DNA of 6,867 nucleotides from Chryseobacterium sp. UBA6632 (GTDB lineage: Bacteria; Bacteroidota; Bacteroidia; Flavobacteriales; Weeksellaceae). The translations under genes and the position numbers were made by a program. How positions within the stretch are numbered: the stretch's first letter is position 1; the number at the start of each line of letters is the position of its first letter. Below are positions 1 through 6,161 of the stretch, piece by piece. The stretch is taken from positions 1 through 6,867 of the forward strand of contig DKLU01000244.1 of NCBI GenBank assembly GCA_002455915.1, given 5' to 3'. The notes under the pieces were generated by a model, which saw only the letters and a program-made list of their open reading frames with translations, had not been told where the DNA came from and made no database searches.

Positions 1-5
1 CTCCC

Positions 6-13
6 TATCTTTG
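6..13 (+). promoter_or_regulatory. Bacteroidota-type -7 promoter element (TATCTTTG)
   Basis: The octamer TATCTTTG matches the TAnnTTTG -7 consensus used by the primary sigma factor in Bacteroidota. Its partner -33 element (TTG-like) would fall left of the window and cannot be checked. Transcription would begin a few bases downstream, at about 17-21, which is on or beside the ATG at 19. No other TAnnTTTG match was seen in the plus-strand gaps at 382-463 or 3605-3694, so this is the best candidate promoter for the whole efflux operon. An 8-base match at the window edge can occur by chance. Confidence 0.5.
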
Positions 14-18
14 CGGCC

Positions 19-381
19 ATGTTGAGATGGTTTTCCATAGTATGTTCAATGATTTATGTGCTTGCAACAACCAATGTTGGTGAAGTGTTGAAAGTACCTT
101 TATTTGTAGAGCATTTAATGGAATATCAGGGAACTGTTTCCGAATTTTTGGTGGAACATTATGATAATCACAAGAAAGATGCAGATTGGGATACCGATCA
201 AAAGCTTCCTTTTATCAATCCGCCGGTTGTTTTGATGGTTCACGCTCAACTTCCCGTAATTATTTTTCACATCGAAAAAATAAAAGAGATCATTATCTCT
301 CAAAAACCAACCGTTTATCAGGAAAAAGACTTTTCCAGCAGTTATCTTTCCCGTATTTTTCAGCCACCGCGCTTTTGTTAA
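19..381 (+). CDS. Small protein of unknown function heading the metal-efflux operon
   Basis: This 120-residue protein cannot be assigned a biochemical function. Residues 2-16 are hydrophobic and end in VLA before TTN, so a signal peptide cleaved after A16 is plausible, giving a small periplasmic or membrane-associated protein. The middle holds a polar motif with H47, Y48, H51, D54, D56, D58 and D60, followed by LPF at 63-65, which could bind a metal ion. A second hydrophobic patch lies at about 70-83 (with H75 and H84), and the protein ends in IFQPPRFC. From memory, similar short proteins with an HY...D-x-D...LPF core and a QPP tail often precede CzcA/CusA genes in Bacteroidota; this is recall, not a search. 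The next gene starts 82 bases downstream on the same strand. The reading frame is open to the left edge (LPIFAA precedes the Met), and a second Met at codon 11 (base 49) is an alternative start. An accessory role in metal efflux is inferred from position only. Confidence 0.7.
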   Translation: MLRWFSIVCSMIYVLATTNVGEVLKVPLFVEHLMEYQGTVSEFLVEHYDNHKKDADWDTDQKLPFINPPVVLMVHAQLPVIIFHIEKIKEIIISQKPTVYQEKDFSSSYLSRIFQPPRFC

Positions 382-407
382 TTGATTTTTAACTTAAATA
401 TCAATGT

Positions 408-426
408 TTTAGGATTTTTTCCTAAA
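408..426. other. Short perfect hairpin between small gene and pump gene
   Basis: TTTAGGA at 408-414 and TCCTAAA at 420-426 are perfectly complementary and enclose a five-T loop. The 7-bp stem is A/T-rich and is not followed by a T tract, so it is a poor intrinsic terminator. It may be an mRNA processing or stability element, or a weak attenuator, in the 82-base gap before the pump gene. It may also be chance in AT-rich DNA. Confidence 0.35.
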
Positions 427-463
427 GCAGTTGATTTCTATTTAATTCAATTAATAAATTTTT

Positions 464-3400
464 ATGTTAAATAAAATTATTGAGTTTTCTGTAAAGAATA
501 AACTCATTATCGGTCTTTTTACCATAGGACTGATTCTTTTTGGAATTTATGAAACCACAAAACTTCCCATCGATGCACAGCCTGATATCACAAGTACACA
601 AGTTCAGGTAATTACTGTTGCGCCTTCATACGGAGCTGCGGACATCGAACGTCTCGTAACTTTTCCTATCGAACAGGCTACCAGCAATATCAGCGGAATT
701 ACTCAAATCCGCAGTTTTTCACGTTTCGGATTGTCGTTGATAACGATTGTTTTTGATGATGATACTGATGTATATTGGGCTCGTCAACAAGTTCAGGAAC
801 GACTGCAATTGGTTCAGGAAAATATTCCTGCAGGCATTGGAAAACCTGAATTAGGTCCGATTTCATCAGGTTTAGGTGAGATTTTTCAATATGTTGTTCG
901 GGCTAAAAAAGGTTACGAACATATTTATGATGAAACTGAATTGAGAACCATTCAGGATTGGGTGATTCGCCGACAATTATTGGGAACAAAAGGTATTGCC
1001 GATGTCAGCAGTTTCGGAGGTAAATTAAAACAGTACGAGATTGCCATCAATCCCAATCAGCTTCAAGCTTTTAACATCACCATAAATGATGTTTTTGATG
1101 CGCTTGAAAAAAACAATCAAAACACAGGTGGAGCGTATATCGAAAAGAAAGAAACCGTTCTTTTCATCCGAAGTGAAGGACTTTTAGGAAGTGCAGAAGA
1201 CATTGGAAATATTCAGGTTTCGAATACAAAAGAAGGAATTCCTGTTCATATTAAAGATGTGGCTCAGGTGAAAATAGGTTTTGCAACTCGTTACGGAGCA
1301 ATGACTTATAATGACAAAGGCGAAGTTTCGGGAGCGATTGTCATGATGCTGAAAGACGAAAATGCCAATGAAGTTGTTGGAAACATCAAGCAAACTTTAG
1401 ATAAAATTCAGGAATCTTTGCCGGAAGGTGTTGTAATTGAGCCGTTTTTAGACAGAGCTAAAATGGTAAATAATACGATTAGTACCGTAAAAACCAACTT
1501 AATGGAAGGCGCGTTAATCGTCGTTTTCATCTTGGTTTTATTCCTCGGAAATTTCAGAGCGGGTTTATTGGTCGCTTCAGTCATTCCTTTGGCGATGCTT
1601 TTTGCTATTATCATGATGAATATTTTCGGAGTCGGCGGAAATTTAATGAGTCTCGGAGCTTTAGATTTCGGACTAATTGTCGATGGCGCTGTAATTATCG
1701 TAGAAGCAGTTTTGCATCAATTAGCCCACAAAAAACATTTCGGAAAAGACAATATACTTTCAAAATCTGAAATGGACAGTCAAGTTTCCAGCTCAGCGAC
1801 AAAAATGGTGAACAGCGCCGTTTTCGGACAAATCATTATTTTAATTGTTTACCTACCGATTTTTACGCTTCAGGGGATTGAAGGAAAAATGTTCAAACCA
1901 ATGGCGCAAACCGTTGCTTTTGCTTTGATTGGAGCGTTTTTATTGTCATTAACTTACATTCCGATGATGAGTTCTTTGGTATTGAGCCGAAAGAAAAAAA
2001 CAAAAGATAATGTTTCCGACAGAGTGATGGCAAAAGTGGAAATAGGTCATCAGAAATTATTGATTAAAGCTCTAAAATTCAGAAAAACAATCATTGCAAC
2101 CGTTATTGTTTTGTTTGCAGGAGCAGTTTTCGTGCTTTCAAAAATGGGCGGGGAATTTATTCCGTCTTTGGAAGAAGGTGATTTTGCAGTGGAGATGAGA
2201 ATTCTTCAGGGAAGTAATATCGAAGAAACGAAAAAAGCGACAACACAAGCCGCTAAGATTTTGTTAAAACAATTTCCAGAAGTTCAAAAAGTCGTAATGA
2301 AAATCGGAAGCGGAGAAATCCCGACAGACCCAATGCCAATGGATGGTGGAGATATGATTGTCGTTTTAAAACCTAAAAAAGAATGGACTTCCGCACACTC
2401 ATTTCCTGAACTTTCTGATAAAATGAATGAAGCTTTACAAGTGATTCCGGGACTTACTGCAAGTTTTCAATTTCCTGTTCAAATGCGTTTCAATGAGTTG
2501 ATGACGGGAGCAAAACAGGATGTCGTTTGTAAAATTTATGGTGAAGATTTGGACAGTTTGGCAACTTATGCTAAAAAATTAGGTGGAATTATTTCAACCG
2601 TTAATGGCGCTCAGGATTTGTATTTGGAGCCTGTTGTCGGTGCTCCGCAAGTCGTGATTGATTATAATCGCGCTGAACTTTCACGCTACAATATTTCCGT
2701 TGCCGAAATCAACAGAGTCATCAATATGGCTTTTGCAGGGCAAACTGCAGGCGCGTTGTATGAAGGCGAAAGAAAGTTTGATGTGGTCGTAAGAATGGAT
2801 AATGAGCATAAAAAAGACATTTCAAGCATTCAGAATCTGTTGGTTCCAACTCCGAATGGCGAACAAATTCCGTTGTCTCAATTGGCAAAAGTGGAATTAA
2901 AAGAAAGTCCGAATCAGATTCAGAGAGAGAATACAAAACGTAGGATTGTCATTGGTTTCAATGTTCGTGGAAGAGACGTTCAGAGTATTGTGGAAGAACT
3001 TCAGCAGAAAGTTGATAAAGATTTGAAATTATCTGCAGGTTATACCATTTCTTATGGCGGTGCTTTTGAAAATTTAAATCAAGCCAAAGCAAGATTAGGA
3101 ATTGCCGTTCCGATTTCGTTGGTGATGATTTTCTTATTGCTATTCTTCGCCTTCGGTTCTGTAAAACATAGTTTACTGATTTACACTGCGATTCCGTTGT
3201 CAGCAATTGGAGGAATTTACTTTTTAGCATTGCGAGGAATGCCTTTCAGTATCAGCGCAGGAGTTGGATTTATCGCCCTTTTCGGAGTCGCTGTTTTAAA
3301 TGGAATTGTATTGATTTCAGAATTCAACCGACTGAAAAAAGATGGTGTCACGAACTTAAGCCGAATTGTTTTGATGGGAACGAGAATCCGTCTTCGTCCG

Positions 3401-3604
3401 GTTTTAATGACGGCTTTCGTGGCTTCATTAGGATTTTTACCAATGGCGATCAGCAACGGAGCTGGTGCAGAAGTTCAACGACCTTTGGCAACCGTAGTTA
3501 TCGGAGGTTTGATGTTGGCAACGCTTTTAACATTGTTCGTTTTACCGATTCTTTACGTCTTATTTGAACGAATCAGTAAAAAGAAAAAGTTTAATAGAAG
3601 TTAA
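464..3604 (+). CDS. czcA: CzcA/CusA-family heavy-metal efflux RND pump (inner membrane)
   Basis: This is the proton-driven inner-membrane subunit of a tripartite heavy-metal exporter; 1046 residues is the normal length for the family. It shows the duplicated RND layout. TM1 lies at about 12-30, with a first periplasmic porter region to about 345. TM2-TM6 lie at about 347-505, TM7 at about 542-562, a second porter region runs to about 878, and TM8-TM12 end near 1035. The TM4 motif DFGLIVDGAVIIVEA (401-415) carries D401, D407 and E414, matching the proton-relay and selectivity residues of the divalent-cation branch (CzcA D402, D408, E415), although the usual Asn after the Glu is Ala415. The CusA copper-triad positions appear, by eye, to be E577 (or M578), G628 and E678, so Co/Zn/Cd/Ni is more likely than Cu/Ag. 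The TM4-TM5 cytoplasmic loop has H418, H422 and H425. The ATG at 464 is preceded by an in-frame TAA at 455-457, fixing the start; the leader is A/T-rich with no Shine-Dalgarno. Channel and adaptor genes follow. The exact metal is not shown. Confidence 0.96.
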   Translation: MLNKIIEFSVKNKLIIGLFTIGLILFGIYETTKLPIDAQPDITSTQVQVITVAPSYGAADIERLVTFPIEQATSNISGITQIRSFSRFGLSLITIVFDDDTDVYWARQQVQERLQLVQENIPAGIGKPELGPISSGLGEIFQYVVRAKKGYEHIYDETELRTIQDWVIRRQLLGTKGIADVSSFGGKLKQYEIAINPNQLQAFNITINDVFDALEKNNQNTGGAYIEKKETVLFIRSEGLLGSAEDIGNIQVSNTKEGIPVHIKDVAQVKIGFATRYGAMTYNDKGEVSGAIVMMLKDENANEVVGNIKQTLDKIQESLPEGVVIEPFLDRAKMVNNTISTVKTNLMEGALIVVFILVLFLGNFRAGLLVASVIPLAMLFAIIMMNIFGVGGNLMSLGALDFGLIVDGAVIIVEAVLHQLAHKKHFGKDNILSKSEMDSQVSSSATKMVNSAVFGQIIILIVYLPIFTLQGIEGKMFKPMAQTVAFALIGAFLLSLTYIPMMSSLVLSRKKKTKDNVSDRVMAKVEIGHQKLLIKALKFRKTIIATVIVLFAGAVFVLSKMGGEFIPSLEEGDFAVEMRILQGSNIEETKKATTQAAKILLKQFPEVQKVVMKIGSGEIPTDPMPMDGGDMIVVLKPKKEWTSAHSFPELSDKMNEALQVIPGLTASFQFPVQMRFNELMTGAKQDVVCKIYGEDLDSLATYAKKLGGIISTVNGAQDLYLEPVVGAPQVVIDYNRAELSRYNISVAEINRVINMAFAGQTAGALYEGERKFDVVVRMDNEHKKDISSIQNLLVPTPNGEQIPLSQLAKVELKESPNQIQRENTKRRIVIGFNVRGRDVQSIVEELQQKVDKDLKLSAGYTISYGGAFENLNQAKARLGIAVPISLVMIFLLLFFAFGSVKHSLLIYTAIPLSAIGGIYFLALRGMPFSISAGVGFIALFGVAVLNGIVLISEFNRLKKDGVTNLSRIVLMGTRIRLRPVLMTAFVASLGFLPMAISNGAGAEVQRPLATVVIGGLMLATLLTLFVLPILYVLFERISKKKKFNRS

Positions 3605-3690
3605 TCTTAGCTGAGTGAAACGTCTTGGCGAACGAAAAAATCAAAAGTCTCAATTAAAAAAATCTTAGCGCTCATAGCATTAAAAATAAA
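3605..3690. repeat. Intergenic gap with degenerate TCTTAGC repeats
   Basis: The 90-base gap between pump and channel genes contains TCTTAGC at 3605-3611, TCTTGGC at 3623-3629 and TCTTAGC again at 3663-3669, plus a weaker ATAGCA at 3675. No open frame, TAnnTTTG promoter or strong hairpin was seen. Sequences with CTTAGCG/CTTTGCG units are, as I recall, scattered between genes in Chryseobacterium and related flavobacteria, so this may be a copy of a dispersed intergenic repeat. That identification needs genome-wide comparison and is tentative. The last bases before the ATG at 3695 are A-rich, as expected for initiation in this phylum. Confidence 0.35.
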
Positions 3691-3694
3691 TACA

Positions 3695-4903
3695 ATGAAA
3701 TTTTCAAACAATCATAAAAAACTGACCGCATTTTTATTTCTGATTTCCTTCGGAATGATGAATGCGCAGGAAAACATTACCTACGAGCAGGCTCTGGAAA
3801 AAGCTTTCCAACAAAACGGAACTTTAAAAAACTCAAGATTAATTTCTGAATATCAGGAAAAATTAAAGGTAAGTTATCTTGATATTCCACAAACGGAAGT
3901 GAGTGCGCAAATCGGACAAATTAATGGAATTGAAACCGATAATTCTTTCTCCATTTCCCAACGTTTCAGCTTTCCGACGGTTTATACCAAAAGAAAACAA
4001 ATGCTGGATGCAGAATGGAATGCAAGTGTCATCAATCAAAATCTGACGAAAGCGCAATTAACAAAGGAAGTTTCCGATGTTTTCTACCGAATTCTGACGC
4101 TTCAGGAAAAGAAAAAAGTGATTGAATATATCAGCAAATTGTACAGCAGTTTTGCGGAAAAAGCGAGTTTGAGACTGAAAAAAGGAGAAACCAATATTTT
4201 GGAGGAATCGACGGCAGAAATTCAGAACGAACAGGCAAAAACGCAATTGAATATGCTTGAAAATGATTTGAATATTGCCAAACTCCAGCTTCAGTTATTG
4301 CTTCAGTCGGAAGAAAAATTTCAGCCAATTTCTGATAAGCCGATTATGAATGTTAATCTTCAGGTTTCAGAAGAAATGGTTCAGCAACATCCTGAATTAC
4401 AATATTTAAATCAGCAAATTAAAGTCAATGAAGCAGAAGCTCAGCTTGAAAAATCTAAATTGTTGCCAGATTTATTGGTTGGATATACGAATCAAAGTAT
4501 GAAAAACCTGAATAACAATCGTTTTAATGCAGTTCAGGTCGGGGTCGGAATTCCTTTGTTTACGAAAGGTCAGCGAGCTTTGGCAAAAGCAACGAAAGCA
4601 AAAGTGGCGATTTCGGAAAATCAATATCAATTAAAAGAAATTGAACTGAAAAATAGATTTGGACAGCAAATTAATAATTACACCAATCAACTGAAAATTG
4701 TTGATAATTATGAGCAAAAACAGCTTCCAAAGTCTGAAACCATTTTAAAGACGGTTCAAAAACAATTGGAAGTCGGTGAAATAGATTATCTGAACTGGGT
4801 CATTCTGACAAATCAGGCAGTGAAAACGAAGGTTGATTACATCGATAATCTCGAAATACTTAACCAAATTGGCGCAGAACTTAATTTCTTACTATCAAAA
4901 TAA
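3695..4903 (+). CDS. TolC-family outer-membrane efflux channel (CzcC-like)
   Basis: This protein is the outer-membrane channel and periplasmic tunnel of the tripartite exporter. Residues 1-24 form a Sec signal peptide: a basic N-terminus (K8, K9), a hydrophobic core at 10-22, and predicted cleavage NA|QE after A24. There is no lipobox cysteine, so it is not lipid-anchored. The mature part is rich in Gln, Lys and Glu and largely helical, with the two structural repeats of the outer-membrane efflux protein family. The first spans about 27-205 and includes the LRLKKGETNILE turn (G164), typical of the helical barrel. The second spans about 225-400 with the matching QLEVGEIDYLN turn (G361). Beta-strand candidates lie near residues 67-95 (SAQIG, SISQRFSFP) and near 265-290 (LVGYTNQS, VQVGVGIPLF). 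At 402 residues it is close to CzcC-type channels and shorter than E. coli TolC. It lies between the pump gene and the adaptor gene, whose start is only 7 bases after this stop. The cargo is set by the pump. Confidence 0.93.
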   Translation: MKFSNNHKKLTAFLFLISFGMMNAQENITYEQALEKAFQQNGTLKNSRLISEYQEKLKVSYLDIPQTEVSAQIGQINGIETDNSFSISQRFSFPTVYTKRKQMLDAEWNASVINQNLTKAQLTKEVSDVFYRILTLQEKKKVIEYISKLYSSFAEKASLRLKKGETNILEESTAEIQNEQAKTQLNMLENDLNIAKLQLQLLLQSEEKFQPISDKPIMNVNLQVSEEMVQQHPELQYLNQQIKVNEAEAQLEKSKLLPDLLVGYTNQSMKNLNNNRFNAVQVGVGIPLFTKGQRALAKATKAKVAISENQYQLKEIELKNRFGQQINNYTNQLKIVDNYEQKQLPKSETILKTVQKQLEVGEIDYLNWVILTNQAVKTKVDYIDNLEILNQIGAELNFLLSK

Positions 4904-4910
4904 CAACGAA

Positions 4911-6062
4911 ATGTATCTTAAAAATATATCAATCCTTAGTTTAAGTGTAATTCTGATTTTATCTTCTTGTTCAGGAAAAAAAGAGGAAGAAAAAACGGTG
5001 TATGAAAACACAAAATTCAAGAAAAAAAACCAGAATACGGTTCAAATGTCGGATAAGCAATTGGAATCGATTGGTTTAACGACAACAACCATTCAGGAAA
5101 AAACAATGCAAAAATTAATTCGTCTGAATGGGAAAGTTGAAATTGCACCGTCTCATATCAGTTCGATTTCCAGTATTATGGGTGGTCATATCAAATCTAT
5201 TAATGTGATTAACGGAAGTCATTTCAGCAAAGGACAGGTTTTGGCTGTTGTGGAAGATCCACAATTTATTCAGTTGCAACAGGATTATCTGGTGACGAAA
5301 GCGCAGTTGGAATCTGCAAGGTTGAATTTAAGCCGTCAAAAAGATTTGAATATCACCAAAGCGACCAGTGATAAAACTTTGCAAACCGCTCAGGCAGATT
5401 ATTCAACATTGAATGCAACGTTGAGAGGTTTGGAGGAAAAATTAAGAATTATCGGAATTAATGCGAAAGGATTAAATTCATCCAATATCAGAAGTAGAAT
5501 TAATGTTTATGCACCTTTCAGTGGTTTTGTGAGCAAAATTCTGGTGAATAACGGACAATACATTAATCCTTCTGATACTTTGTTTGAATTGATTAATCCA
5601 ACCGGATTATTGCTTGAATTAAAAGTATTTGAAAACGATGTAAATGACATAAAAATCGGACAGCAGATCTTAGTGTACAACAACCAAAATCCGGATAAAA
5701 AATCGACAGCTAAAATTGTAAGTATCGTTCCGAGTATTGAAAATGGCGGTTCGTCAATTGCTGTCTCAAAACTTTCAGCATCAAATCCTGAGTTCATCAA
5801 AGGAATGTACATTAATGCAGAAGTGACGATTAACAGTAGATTTACGATTGGATTACCTAATGAATCTGTGGTTTCTTTTGAGAGTAAAAATTATATTTTT
5901 GAAGATTTAGGGAACAAGAAATATAAGATGATTCCTGTGAATGTGGGGATTTCTGACGATCAATTCACGGAAATTTTGAAAGCCGACAATTTGAATGATA
6001 AAAAGATTGTTCAGAAAGGAGCTTATGGGCTTTTGATGGCGCTGAAAAATAAAGCAGAATAA
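4911..6062 (+). CDS. Efflux RND periplasmic adaptor subunit, lipoprotein (CusB/CzcB-like)
   Basis: This membrane-fusion protein joins the pump to the outer-membrane channel. The start chosen is ATG 4911, giving 383 residues, because it yields a classic lipoprotein signal: a short basic head, hydrophobic 6-17, then lipobox LSSC with C20 as the lipidated residue. An in-frame ATG at 4833 would add 26 residues inside the channel gene and bury this signal. After a charged linker (about 21-43), VQMSDKQ (44-50) opens the conserved fold. The first half of the lipoyl/barrel-sandwich domain spans about 85-113 (GGHIKSINVINGS...KGQVLAVVEDP). A helical hairpin lies at about 114-180. The second lipoyl half lies near 198-225 (YAPFSGFVSKILVNNGQYI). 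A beta-barrel spans about 226-305, and a membrane-proximal domain with a GLLMALKNKAE tail follows. No His-rich or Met-rich metal-binding extension was seen. The tight 7-base spacing to the channel stop suggests translational coupling. It is the last gene before a strong terminator. Confidence 0.93.
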   Translation: MYLKNISILSLSVILILSSCSGKKEEEKTVYENTKFKKKNQNTVQMSDKQLESIGLTTTTIQEKTMQKLIRLNGKVEIAPSHISSISSIMGGHIKSINVINGSHFSKGQVLAVVEDPQFIQLQQDYLVTKAQLESARLNLSRQKDLNITKATSDKTLQTAQADYSTLNATLRGLEEKLRIIGINAKGLNSSNIRSRINVYAPFSGFVSKILVNNGQYINPSDTLFELINPTGLLLELKVFENDVNDIKIGQQILVYNNQNPDKKSTAKIVSIVPSIENGGSSIAVSKLSASNPEFIKGMYINAEVTINSRFTIGLPNESVVSFESKNYIFEDLGNKKYKMIPVNVGISDDQFTEILKADNLNDKKIVQKGAYGLLMALKNKAE

Positions 6063-6073
6063 AAAAGCGAATA

Positions 6074-6107
6074 AAAAGACTGACGCTAAGGTCAGTCTTT
6101 TATTTTT
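6074..6107 (+). terminator. Rho-independent terminator of the efflux operon
   Basis: AAAAGACTGAC (6074-6084) pairs perfectly with GTCAGTCTTTT (6091-6101) around the 6-base loop GCTAAG, giving an 11-bp stem. The T-rich tail TTTTATTTTT runs through 6107. It begins 11 bases after the adaptor stop codon, the expected place for the operon terminator. The A tract on the left arm means it could also act on minus-strand transcripts. Confidence 0.9.
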
Positions 6108-6141
6108 AACAAAAAATCCTTTCTCAAAACGAGAAAGGATT
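6108..6141 (-). terminator. Rho-independent terminator of the ferritin-like gene
   Basis: AATCCTTTCTC (6115-6125) pairs perfectly with GAGAAAGGATT (6131-6141) around the loop AAAAC, an 11-bp stem. Read on the minus strand, the stem is followed by TTTTTTGTT (complement of 6108-6116, partly shared with the stem). It lies 20 bases past the stop codon of the minus-strand ferritin-like gene, so it most likely ends that transcript. Confidence 0.85.
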
Positions 6142-6161
6142 CTCACCAAATATTAATATCA

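Noticed and set aside
2958..3456. Minus-strand open frames of 79 and 90 codons opposite the pump gene
   Set aside because: They overlap strongly conserved RND coding sequence, resemble no known protein and have no promoter or initiation signal.
3605..3694. Separate promoter for the channel and adaptor genes
   Set aside because: No TAnnTTTG element was found in the gap; cotranscription with the pump is the simpler reading.
4833..4910. Upstream in-frame ATG that would lengthen the adaptor by 26 residues
   Set aside because: It lies inside the channel gene and would bury the lipoprotein signal; ATG 4911 puts the lipobox LSSC at residues 17-20, the normal place.
5507..5812. Minus-strand 101-codon open frame opposite the adaptor
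   Set aside because: It is antisense to the conserved lipoyl and barrel domains, shows no recognisable family and is explained as a shadow.
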